A DNA stretch of 21,687 nucleotides from Methylacidiphilum caldifontis (GTDB lineage Bacteria; Verrucomicrobiota; Verrucomicrobiia; Methylacidiphilales; CAMAQI01): assembly GCA_945860255.1 (NCBI GenBank), contig CAMAQI010000021.1:1-21687 (forward strand), given 5' to 3'. Positions 7,966-14,421 of the stretch are shown piece by piece (position 1 is the stretch's first letter; each line of letters starts with the position of its first letter). A program made the translations under genes and the position numbers. The notes below the pieces were generated by a model. That model searched no databases. It was not told the origin of the DNA and was given only the letters and a program-made list of their open reading frames with translations.

Positions 7966-8166
7966 TTAACCACGGATAACACGGATATCGCGGATTTTTT
8001 TTCTTTCACCTGAGGTTTCCATGTTAATTTTGAAATTTAAAATAATTCCTATTTCATGCAGCTTTTCATCCAATCTAGGACACAAGGCATTTAAAACCTC
8101 CATTCCTAAACCCATGATACTTTTGCTTATCTCTTCTTCTTTTAAGATCCGTGATATCCGTGTCAT
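7966..8166 (-). CDS. truncated GxxExxY ORF from internal deletion (E3)
   Basis: A 66-residue frame bounded by the same inverted 9-base iterons (AACCACGGATAACACGG at 7968 and reverse copies at 8142-8173). Residues 8-38 match the N-terminal part of the full GxxExxY protein (SKSIMGLGMEVLNALCPRLD against TKSIIGTGMEVLNSLRPGLD). Then about 70 codons containing the PD-(D/E)XK core are missing, and the frame resumes at IGIILNFKINMETS, matching IGLVLNFKLSKLTW. The G and Y of GxxExxY are replaced by R and H. The frame stays open across the deletion. The start ATG and stop TAA are in iteron sequence. Whether a protein is made is unknown; it lacks the catalytic residues. Confidence 0.65.
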   Translation of the reverse strand: MTRISRILKEEEISKSIMGLGMEVLNALCPRLDEKLHEIGIILNFKINMETSGERKKIRDIRVIRG

Positions 8167-8183
8167 CCGCGGTTAAAATCTCT

Positions 8184-8948
8184 TTATTTTCTCCACGGTG
8201 CTTTTCCGGACTTCCACAGCTCTTCTAAATAATTCTTATCCCTCAACGTATCCATCGCCTGCCAAAAGCCCCGATGTTCAAAAACGGCGAGTTGATTTTC
8301 TTTAGCCAAATTCTCTAGTGGCTCCTTCTCCCAAAGTGTTAAATCTCCCGCAATACCATCGAGTGCACTTGGCTCCATTACAAAAAAACCGCCGTTAATC
8401 CACGATCCATCCCCTAACGGTTTTTCTTGAAAACTTTTCACGAATCCATTGGACATCTCTAGCGATCCAAAACGACCCGGAGGCTGTACCCCAGTTAAAG
8501 TCGCTTTCACCTTCTTCAATCGATGATAGGAAATCAAGGCCTGAATATCAACATCACTTACCCCATCCCCATAAGTAAAACAAAAAGCTTCACTTCCGAG
8601 ATATTCCCTCACCCTCTTCAGTCTTCCTCCCGTCTGTGTGTTTTCACCTGTATCGACAATCGTCACTTTCCACGGTTCCGCATTTCGTTGATGAACCTCC
8701 ATCGAATTCGTCTTCATATCAAAGGTCACGTCCGACATATGCAGAAAATAGTTCGCAAAATACTCTTTGATCACATACCCCTTGTAACCGACGCAAATTA
8801 CAAAATCGGTAATTCCATGAGAGGAGTACTGTTTCATAATATGCCAAAGAATCGGCTTCCCCCCGATCTCCACCATCGGCTTAGGACGACTCACCGTCTC
8901 CTCACTCAAACGAGTTCCTAGACCCCCTGCTAAAATCACTGCTTTCAT
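8184..8948 (-). CDS. rfbF: glucose-1-phosphate cytidylyltransferase (RfbF)
   Basis: A 254-residue nucleotidyltransferase making CDP-glucose from CTP and glucose-1-phosphate, the entry step to CDP-3,6-dideoxyhexoses. The N-terminal signature is VILAGGLGTRLSEETVSRPK with PMVEIGGKPILWHIM after it. FCFTYGDGVSDVD carries the metal-site Asp, and GSWINGGFFVMEPS and EHRGFWQAMDTLRDKNYLE close the fold. All are RfbF-specific rather than RmlA-like. It is the first gene of the rfbF-rfbG-rfbH-rmlC run in transcription order. A weak promoter-like pair (TTTACA, 16 bases, TAGTAC) ends 8 bases before the ATG, too poor to call. A cryptic CGCAGAT-type element lies just upstream. Confidence 0.96.
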   Translation of the reverse strand: MKAVILAGGLGTRLSEETVSRPKPMVEIGGKPILWHIMKQYSSHGITDFVICVGYKGYVIKEYFANYFLHMSDVTFDMKTNSMEVHQRNAEPWKVTIVDTGENTQTGGRLKRVREYLGSEAFCFTYGDGVSDVDIQALISYHRLKKVKATLTGVQPPGRFGSLEMSNGFVKSFQEKPLGDGSWINGGFFVMEPSALDGIAGDLTLWEKEPLENLAKENQLAVFEHRGFWQAMDTLRDKNYLEELWKSGKAPWRK

Positions 8949-8988
8949 AACTTTAAGTACTAGAGCGATCTAAATCACTGTAAAAGCC

Positions 8989-9136
8989 AATTTTTATCCG
9001 CAGATACCGCAGATTATCGCAGAAAAAATCCAAGAATAGTTCTAAGACTAAATAAACCATTGAAAGTTCCCCTAAAATGGTTTTTCCGACTTTATTATTT
9101 TAATCTGCGAAAATCTGCGTCATCTGCGGATACATT
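8989..9136. mobile_element. inverted-iteron element with CGCAGAT units and no GxxExxY ORF (E4)
   Basis: The left arm at 8994-9022 has CCGCAGATA, CCGCAGATT, ATCGCAGAA. The right arm at 9099-9133 has the reverse units (ATCTGCGAA, ATCTGCGTC, ATCTGCGGA). The roughly 75-base interior has no similarity that I can see to the GxxExxY gene, but contains an inverted repeat AAACCATT/AATGGTTT. The right arm overlaps the last codons of the GT2 gene at 9120 and provides its stop. It looks like a relative of E1-E3 with different iterons and a lost or different cargo. Confidence 0.6.
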
Positions 9137-10118
9137 TCCACAGATAGATCGAATTCTTTAATCCGATCCTTGAAATCAACTTTCTCAAAAAACGAACTCC
9201 TTTTCTTTGTGCCTGCTCATGCAAAACTTGATAAATAACGGAGATCAACTCTTGATGAGATCGATTCCCCGTCAATACCTTCAGCTCCATTAAAATCCGT
9301 CCCTCCCCCATCTGTCGAAGTTCAGCTCGCAAGTGAGTCTTCCAATCTATTTTGGATTTCTCAAAATAATCGACAATCGCTTGAATTTTATTTCGATGAC
9401 ACTGCTTTTTCCACTCCTTGTTCTGATTCAGAGAGGAGTTGCCACCATGAATCCGCGTATATCCACCCACTCTCGCATCGTAGACCACCTTACCTCGACT
9501 CAACACCCTAGCCATCGTTACCACATCACCGCCAAATTCGAATTCTTGAAAATAGCCCCCACTTTCTCTTAAAGCGGAAAGCCTTACCGCTGTTGTCGGA
9601 AAAACCATCGGAAAAGAGACAAGTGTTTTAACTGCCGCTCTTTCTCCTGAAATCTCAATCACCTCGTCTCGTAAAAAATAGGTCAATTCGGAGATCTCCT
9701 GACTATCGGAGGATTGTAAATCGGTCACATAGCCAGAGCCCAATCTTCCATGCCAGTGCGGAGTCGCATAAGCGACTCGATCCGCCCTTCCGTTCAAGAC
9801 TTGATAGGCTCGCAAAAGAAAATCACGGTGTAAAAAGTCATCGTCCCAATGTAAAACAAAGAACTCTCCCTTTGCCTCTTGAATCAGTTGATTAAAATTC
9901 GCGACCGGTCCTAAATTTTCCAGCCGACGACGATAGCAAATCGGAAGATCTGAAAATTCTGCAACAACAGTAGCGGTATCATCCGTCGACCCATTATCTC
10001 CAATGATAATTTCAAAATTCCGAAAAGATTGATCCCTCAGACTTTCTAAAGCCTGCTTCAACATTCCCGCACGGTTAAACGTCGGGATCGCAATAGTGAA
10101 AAATGGATTCAAAGACAT
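9120..10118 (-). CDS. GT2 family glycosyltransferase
   Basis: A 332-residue GT-A glycosyltransferase with TIAIPTFNRAGMLKQALESL, IIGDNGSTDDTATVV, the LGPVANFNQ loop and a HWDDDFLHRDF metal site (DDD 92-94). The later GGYFQEFEFGGDVVTMARV parallels GGYFSDFMYGSDLLTFARV in the GT2 at 3066. The two are clear paralogues likely adding related sugars to the O-unit. The C-terminus (KCIRR) runs into the CGCAGAT iteron repeat, which supplies the TGA stop. The start ATG lies 8 bases from the GGTGG end of a CACGAAT-type repeat. The linkage made is unknown. Confidence 0.9.
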   Translation of the reverse strand: MSLNPFFTIAIPTFNRAGMLKQALESLRDQSFRNFEIIIGDNGSTDDTATVVAEFSDLPICYRRRLENLGPVANFNQLIQEAKGEFFVLHWDDDFLHRDFLLRAYQVLNGRADRVAYATPHWHGRLGSGYVTDLQSSDSQEISELTYFLRDEVIEISGERAAVKTLVSFPMVFPTTAVRLSALRESGGYFQEFEFGGDVVTMARVLSRGKVVYDARVGGYTRIHGGNSSLNQNKEWKKQCHRNKIQAIVDYFEKSKIDWKTHLRAELRQMGEGRILMELKVLTGNRSHQELISVIYQVLHEQAQRKGVRFLRKLISRIGLKNSIYLWKCIRR

Positions 10119-10125
10119 AAATTAA

Positions 10126-10159
10126 ACCACCAATAGACAAGAATTTACACGAATGGGGA
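10126..10159. repeat. CACGAAT tandem iteron repeat
   Basis: Three 10-base tandem units (ACCAATAGAC, AAGAATTTAC, ACGAATGGGG) directly upstream of the GT2 start at 10118. It continues into GGGGAAGCTAAATAGC, the start of the hairpin array. Confidence 0.8.
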
Positions 10160-10359
10160 AGCTAAATAGCTCAATAGCCTGTTAGTGCATTAGCCGCTAG
10201 CTCGTAGCCATTCGCTTTTAGCTTTCCGCAGTGCCGATAGGCCCGCTCGGTATTTCGACTAATGGACTAATGGGTTTGGTTAGAATCTACCCATCAGTCA
10301 AAATCCCGTAGGGATGCACTGCCCATTAGTCGATTAGCCACGCTAACCGCCTCTAGCTA
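10154..10359. repeat. hairpin-repeat array R3
   Basis: Begins GGGGAAGCTAAATAGCTC and continues with TAG-rich words. It then has a centre GGGTTTGGTTAGAATCTACC (10272-10291) and the module ATCCC/GGGAT with loop GTA (10303-10315) flanked by CAGTCA and CACTGCCCATTAG. It ends at the stop codon of the PIN toxin gene (TAG at 10357-10359, within GTAGCTAGAGGCGG). Confidence 0.85.
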
Positions 10360-10806
10360 CAGGCCATCCTCAATGGGATTCAAAACAGTAAATAAATTTA
10401 AATCCTGAAAGTCTTTTGTATTAACGGTGGCAAACTCTTTTACTCCTTGTTGCTGGAGAGAAATTCCCAACCGCACATCGTAAATGCGCCTGCGGGCAAA
10501 ATTTTCGCTGGCCGCTTTTTCCCAAATTTTTTGATGCAGAAGGCGTGAATCAACCTCAAAGCCGATTAAACTCCAATACGGATGCGCCCGATAAGTCTGG
10601 ATGATCTCCACCGCCTGCGGCGCTTTTAACGGTTTTTTTAGAACCATCGGATTCCTTAAAAGTGTGTAAAGCTCCACTAATACAAGCTCGGAGATCGCAA
10701 CATCCCGTCTTAATGAAAGCCCCCTTATAAACTCTAATGATTTTCTCTGCCAAGGACTATCTTCATTCAGTGAATAAAGTAAAATATTAGCATCTACAGA
10801 AATCAT
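10357..10806 (-). CDS. vapC: PIN-domain toxin, VapC-like (TA1)
   Basis: A 149-residue PIN-domain ribonuclease toxin. The acidic site is visible as SVDANILLY (Asp4), ELVLVELYTLLRNP (Glu near 46), RRRIYDVRLGISL (Asp near 110) and FATVNTKDF (Asp near 131). It follows its antitoxin gene with a 2-base gap. It is a paralogue of the toxin at 17771-18202; both share RRRxxDVRL, VNTKDFQ and an NPxE ending. PIN toxins of this type cleave RNA when freed from the antitoxin; the target is not predictable here. The stop codon lies at the edge of hairpin array R3. Confidence 0.85.
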   Translation of the reverse strand: MISVDANILLYSLNEDSPWQRKSLEFIRGLSLRRDVAISELVLVELYTLLRNPMVLKKPLKAPQAVEIIQTYRAHPYWSLIGFEVDSRLLHQKIWEKAASENFARRRIYDVRLGISLQQQGVKEFATVNTKDFQDLNLFTVLNPIEDGL

Positions 10807-10808
10807 TC

Positions 10809-11054
10809 TTAATCCCTTTTTTCTTGGTCATTCAGAATTTGATCTTTTATTTCTTGATGGCTTAACCCGAAACAGCCTAATTTTTGAGGCTCAGGCAATT
10901 TCCAATCAACTAAGCTATTTCCAGAGGGATACCGATTCAACAATAATTCAGACCCTCTTCGAATCGTCTCAGCAAGTGACCATTCTTGCTGCTCTGCCAC
11001 CCTTTTAAGGGCATAATACATTTGATCCGGCAATTGAATCTGCGTCTTAATCAT
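10809..11054 (-). CDS. vapB: ribbon-helix-helix antitoxin of TA1
   Basis: An 81-residue antitoxin starting MIKTQIQLPDQMYYALKRVA. A short beta strand (KTQIQLP) is followed by two helices (MYYALKRVAEQQ and SLAETIRRGSELLLN), the ribbon-helix-helix DNA-binding fold. The C-terminal part would wrap the toxin. It is a paralogue of the antitoxin at 18204-18449. It is expected to repress its own promoter, which lies at 11062-11090. The start codon is 7 bases after the -10 box, so the transcript is probably leaderless. Confidence 0.85.
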   Translation of the reverse strand: MIKTQIQLPDQMYYALKRVAEQQEWSLAETIRRGSELLLNRYPSGNSLVDWKLPEPQKLGCFGLSHQEIKDQILNDQEKRD

Positions 11055-11061
11055 GATATCA

Positions 11062-11090
11062 AATATACATCTCCATCATATAAATGTCAA
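11062..11090 (-). promoter_or_regulatory. sigma70-type promoter of TA1
   Basis: On the minus strand: TTGACA (11090-11085), a 17-base spacer, TATATT (11067-11062), then 7 bases to the ATG at 11054. This places the expected transcription start at or next to the start codon. The palindrome TGATATCA overlaps the start codon and could be an operator. Confidence 0.7.
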
Positions 11091-11126
11091 TTCTACAAAT
11101 GAACCGTCCTTCGCTAGCAGCAATGA

Positions 11127-11570
11127 TTACGTGAGAATCTCCAAACCGATCCTCTTCGCCGACTTTACTTGATCCTCGTCATAGGAAACAAATCCCTCCG
11201 CACGCATCGAAATTGCCGCACTAATATGCATTAAATCCATTGCCCTGACTCGATGCTTTACCCCATGCAAAAAACTATTCTTTTCATAGATATCAATGAC
11301 TTTGTTCCATTCTAAATCTTGCCTCAGCCAAAAGCCTTCCAAAATTTCATCCTCCAAAGCCTCGATCAATCGCTGTGATTCCTTGGAAGCAATCACTTTC
11401 TGATATTCAAGTTGCCGTAAAGAATTATAAACCTCCATTTGATGCAGCACTGTCCATAAAAAATCGGCTTTAGGCTGAAACTTCTCGAGGATCTTAACCG
11501 CTTTCTCATGATTCCGATCTCCCTTAATTTTAAGCGATATCCACCACGACGAATCGAGATAAACCTTCAC
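11127..11570 (-). CDS. vapC: PIN-domain toxin, VapC-like (TA2)
   Basis: A 147-residue PIN-domain protein. Acidic positions: KVYLDSSWW (Asp5), HQMEVYNSLRQ (Glu), RAMDLMHISAA (Asp) and GFVSYDEDQVKSAK (Asp). The pattern and length fit a VapC-type ribonuclease toxin. It starts with GTG at 11570, overlapping the antitoxin stop codon by 4 bases (GTGA), the usual coupling in these modules. It lies downstream of the unrecognised gene at 11796 and its antitoxin, so all three are probably one transcript. Confidence 0.8.
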   Translation of the reverse strand: MKVYLDSSWWISLKIKGDRNHEKAVKILEKFQPKADFLWTVLHQMEVYNSLRQLEYQKVIASKESQRLIEALEDEILEGFWLRQDLEWNKVIDIYEKNSFLHGVKHRVRAMDLMHISAAISMRAEGFVSYDEDQVKSAKRIGLEILT

Positions 11571-11791
11571 GATCGATCTTCTTTCAAAAACTCTGCGCTA
11601 CTCATCGGCTTGAGCGCGGAAGCGGAACTCATTTCCATCATCTCTCTCGAATAAATCGGTTTTTTGCTCGCCACTTTAATCACTTTGAACTTCGGCTTTC
11701 CCCTCGATGTAACCATCAGCGTATCATTGCCTCTCAATTGATCGACGAGTGAAGGCTTATGATAAAACTCGCGTGTGGTAACTGTTTTCAT
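11567..11791 (-). CDS. Phd/YefM-like antitoxin (TA2)
   Basis: A 74-residue protein beginning MKTVTTREFYHKPSLVDQL. The KTVTTREF strand, the helix and the strand GNDTLMVTSRGKPKFKVIKV fit the Phd/YefM antitoxin fold; the acidic tail MSSAEFLKEDRS would bind the toxin. I chose ATG 11791; a TTG directly upstream (11794) is in frame. The start is only 4 bases after the stop of the gene at 11796, with no room for its own promoter, so expression depends on that gene or on an internal promoter. This is unusual for an autoregulated antitoxin. Confidence 0.75.
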   Translation of the reverse strand: MKTVTTREFYHKPSLVDQLRGNDTLMVTSRGKPKFKVIKVASKKPIYSREMMEMSSASALKPMSSAEFLKEDRS

Positions 11792-11795
11792 CAAC

Positions 11796-12671
11796 TTAAT
11801 CTAAGTGTCTAACGTTTTTTGTCAAACAATTCTCCACAAAGGCCGCCTTCGCCCCCTTATCCCCAAATTTCATTAAAACCCGCTCGTACAAATCACTGAA
11901 CTTACCCGCTCTCATGATTCCACTCCATATATGCGGATAGGGTCCCTCATACCAATGCTCCAGGTCCTGAAAAAGATTAAACCCAAATCGCTTCGCCGTC
12001 ATTCGCAGCTTCCACTGGCGTCTCAGTCGACTCCACTTCCCTCGATTGACTGTCATTTGCGAGCCACAAACGCGATAGCAACTCTTTTTATACTCCTCAG
12101 GAAGATAGTGATTTTCCTGAACCGTCTTCTCAAAACTCCAAGGGCTCAAAGCATTCCCTTTTTCGAGGGCATATCTCTCCGTCAAATTTAAAATCTCAAT
12201 CAATCGCTTCCCATTCCATAACCCTGGATGCAGAGAAAATAAATAAGGATAACTCGAGTCGATTCGTTCAATCTGATAAAGAGATCGCTCCAGTTTCTCT
12301 CCCACCCTTCCCTGTCCCTGATCAGATCCCAATAACCCGATCAAAGTTGCATCAAGCTCTTTTAATAACGCTGGCATCGTACAATTCAGATGATCCTCAT
12401 GGCACAAAGCCAAGGGAGGGTGATCATCCAAAATAAGGTAGATATTTTCGTAGCCTCGTTCAACCACAAGCTGATGTAGAGCCTCTTGTAAGATTTTAAT
12501 CCACGGAGCGGTTTCATCGAGGCAGACCAACCAACCGGCTGTTCGTCGCCCATGACAACCGGCATAAAAAAGATCGGGACAATTGCTCCAATATCGCCTG
12601 ATCTCATGCCCGGTATGCTCAGCAAGGGCCCGGTACTTTGGAAAGGTGGGGATAAGAATTGCGGTTTTCAT
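11796..12671 (-). CDS. unrecognised cluster protein, possible glycosyltransferase
   Basis: A 291-residue protein that I cannot assign. The N-terminus AILIPTFPKYRALAEHTGHE resembles the first strand of a GT-A enzyme, and YENIYLILDDHPPLALC contains an acidic pair after a hydrophobic strand, as at a metal site. Later stretches PYLFSLHPGLWNGKRLIEIL and HWYEGPYPHIWSGIMRAGKF are rich in aromatic residues, as in carbohydrate enzymes. No signal peptide or membrane segment is seen. Its position among glycosyltransferases supports a sugar-related role, but it could equally be a novel accessory gene. It is followed at 4 bases by the TA2 antitoxin. Confidence 0.7.
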   Translation of the reverse strand: MKTAILIPTFPKYRALAEHTGHEIRRYWSNCPDLFYAGCHGRRTAGWLVCLDETAPWIKILQEALHQLVVERGYENIYLILDDHPPLALCHEDHLNCTMPALLKELDATLIGLLGSDQGQGRVGEKLERSLYQIERIDSSYPYLFSLHPGLWNGKRLIEILNLTERYALEKGNALSPWSFEKTVQENHYLPEEYKKSCYRVCGSQMTVNRGKWSRLRRQWKLRMTAKRFGFNLFQDLEHWYEGPYPHIWSGIMRAGKFSDLYERVLMKFGDKGAKAAFVENCLTKNVRHLD

Positions 12672-12681
12672 AATGTGGATA

Positions 12682-12912
12682 GGTTACTCGTCTGATAGAT
12701 TGTTCAGTCGCAAGCGACTTTAGTCTGTTAGACTAATAGGCTGTAAGTCTGTGAGGTTTTTTTGGAAAAGCATCGGCTTGGAGCTCATAGACGATGAGCC
12801 TCGGAATTACAAATTCAAAAACCTTACAGCCTTACAGTCTAGCCGTCTTTTCTTCCCTCACAGCCTAAGTTGGATATGACGTACAGTCTAAGAGGCTAAC
12901 CCGCTATTCAGC
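12682..12912. repeat. hairpin-repeat array R4
   Basis: Includes AGTCGC/GCGACT (12706-12719), TAG-rich words, a larger hairpin GCTCAT/ATGAGC with loop AGACG (12783-12799), and a degenerate AAGTTGGATATGACG module. The block from GTTAGACTAATAGG to TCGGAATTACAAATTC recurs in R12 at 21425-21500. The array's low-coordinate end borders the unrecognised gene at 11796-12671. Its high-coordinate end supplies the stop of the broken toxin at 12904. Confidence 0.8.
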
Positions 12913-13122
12913 TATTGTGCATTCGTGCTCAATCCATTGCCGGGGAGTTTCGAGTAAGAGGAGTTTTTCCGCTGTAGGCTTCATTATAATTTCCCAAATT
13001 AAAACCTAACTGAGATAACGAAGATGATAATCACTGTTCAGACTATCTTTGGCGGCCTCCCCAATTTTTTCTGGCTAAAAGGTCAACCAAATAAAGGTGC
13101 AGGTATCGAGAAGAAACTTCAG
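12904..13122 (-). pseudogene. broken VapC-like PIN toxin (TA3)
   Basis: Directly after the Phd-type antitoxin the minus strand reads LKFLLDTCTFIWLTF, then TAG, then PEKIGEAAKDSLN...LRYLS, then a second TAG, then VLIWEIIMKPTAEKLLLLET. These match in order the conserved segments of Phd-associated PIN toxins (KFLLDTxTFxW, helix, S-x-IWEI-x-K, and the following KL-LP region). The frame has two in-frame stops, the expected ATG is a CTG (13122-13120), and the coding stretch ends in hairpin array R4 long before the later PIN acidic motifs. It is a non-functional remnant. Confidence 0.75.
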
Positions 13123-13358
13123 ACTAACCCCCACTCTTTCAAGTCACTTTGAGACAATGGATCAAATACCCCGGGACTCATAATCACAGGTGCAGAAGTC
13201 ACCGATCCAATCTTGGGGCGTTTCCCTTTTTTTGTTTCAAACTGTACGAGTCGGGCGACAGGATGATTCCCACGACAAATCACGACTTCCTCTCCCAGTT
13301 CAATCTGTTTAAGAATCTGTGATAGATGAGTTTTCGCATGATGAACAGTCACAGTCAT
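13119..13358 (-). CDS. Phd/YefM-type antitoxin with broken partner (TA3)
   Basis: A 79-residue protein beginning MTVTVHHAKTHLSQILKQIE. The pattern, strand then helix AKTHLSQILKQIELGEEVVI then CRGNHPVARLVQF, is typical of Phd/YefM antitoxins, with a disordered C-terminal toxin-binding tail after KKGKRPKIG. The frame is intact although its toxin (12904-13122) is degenerate. It is the most degraded module here, but the antitoxin itself shows no damage. It may persist by cross-neutralising or repressing related PIN modules such as TA6; this is speculative. Confidence 0.8.
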   Translation of the reverse strand: MTVTVHHAKTHLSQILKQIELGEEVVICRGNHPVARLVQFETKKGKRPKIGSVTSAPVIMSPGVFDPLSQSDLKEWGLV

Positions 13359-13373
13359 AGAGATTAAATTATT

Positions 13374-13608
13374 AAACGACTTAGTCTACTAGCCGCTAGC
13401 TATTTTTGCTAATTGACCGATGGACTGGAAGGCTGCTGCGCAACTTGGGCTCTTGGACTAATCGTCTGATAGGCTAATTGATTTCGCTTAGAATCTACCC
13501 ATCGGTCAAAATCCCGCAGGGATGCACAGTCCATCAGCCCATTAGTCGATTAGCCAAACTACCCGCCTCAAGCTACTTGCTATCAGCTATCCCCCTCACT
13601 GCCTATTA
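13374..13608. repeat. hairpin-repeat array R5
   Basis: Contains a half-degenerate GCTGCGCAACTT module, GGGCTCTTGGACTAATCG, the centre TTAGAATCTACCCATCGG, and ATCCC/GGGAT with loop GCA (13511-13523) flanked by GGTCAAA and GCACAGTCCATCAGCCC. It ends at the stop of the GT2 gene at 13606. It lies directly upstream of the TA3 antitoxin. Confidence 0.85.
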
Positions 13609-14421
13609 CCCGCCATCTGCGGATAGAAAGTCTTCTATCGACCTCTCCACCTTCTCACCGACAGCATACTGAGCCATCTTCCAATTAGATTGCACCTTAT
13701 TTTCTAATTCTGGATCATGCCCCCGAATACGATTCAAAAATGATCGCCAAAAACTTTTCGTCGTGACTCGCTCATCTGGAATTAATCGAGCATAGAGCTC
13801 TTTTTCAGGCTCTTGAGAGCTTCGTTTTACAAAGCAAAAATGTAAACACCGAAAAGGAGAATTCTCCCACTGATATTCCCGATCAAAAAGAAACCGTAAT
13901 TCTGCATCATACCCCTCTCGAAATACCATCTCTCCACCGTGCATTCGCTCATAAGGAGGATTCCTCCAAAGGGTCACGGCATTAAAATTATAAAGCTTCG
14001 TCACATTCTTTGCAGGGGGCGCCAAATACCCTCTTGCTGTTTTGGAATCGTGATCGATCTGATCGACATGAAGCGTATTCCCAACGAGCTTGAAGAACTG
14101 TGCATACTCTCCAGCGAGCAACCTTTGTCTCATCTCCTTCAGTCCTTGTGGATCATAAACCTCATCCCCATCGACAGCAAAGACCCAAGTCGGTGTTCCC
14201 GCATAATTCTCAACGAAACGATGTGACTCTTTCGGCTGAGAGACGCGATGAATCTCAATTTTAGAAAATTCACCCTTTAATCTCTTCAATATCTCCCACG
14301 TTCCATCCGTCGAATAATTATCGCAGATATAAATCTGATCACAAAAATCGATCACATTTCGAATTGCCCATTCGATGTGAATATCTTCGTTTTTTACGAG
14401 AAATAGTCCGATGATTTTCAT
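13606..14421 (-). CDS. GT2-type glycosyltransferase (WaaE/KdtX-like)
   Basis: A 271-residue protein with IIGLFLVKNEDIHIEWAIRN, QIYICDNYSTDGTWEIL and FAVDGDEVYD (DGD 84-86). This VKNE...DNxSxDGT...DGDE pattern belongs to the GT2 branch that includes LPS-core enzymes such as WaaE, and various O-unit transferases. It probably adds a hexose to the glycan. The start codon lies 3 bases after the stop of the GT2 gene upstream, and the first bases around the ATG (GGCTATG) belong to a hairpin-type repeat. The C-terminus ends at array R5. The specific linkage is unknown. Confidence 0.88.
   Translation of the reverse strand: MKIIGLFLVKNEDIHIEWAIRNVIDFCDQIYICDNYSTDGTWEILKRLKGEFSKIEIHRVSQPKESHRFVENYAGTPTWVFAVDGDEVYDPQGLKEMRQRLLAGEYAQFFKLVGNTLHVDQIDHDSKTARGYLAPPAKNVTKLYNFNAVTLWRNPPYERMHGGEMVFREGYDAELRFLFDREYQWENSPFRCLHFCFVKRSSQEPEKELYARLIPDERVTTKSFWRSFLNRIRGHDPELENKVQSNWKMAQYAVGEKVERSIEDFLSADGG

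Noticed and set aside
9040..9100. AAACCATT/AATGGTTT inverted repeat inside E4 as a terminator of rfbF's upstream gene
   Set aside because: On the minus strand no T-run follows the stem, and the match is short.
12783..12799. Hairpin GCTCAT/ATGAGC considered as a rho-independent terminator
   Set aside because: No U-rich run follows on either strand and it sits within a repeat array.
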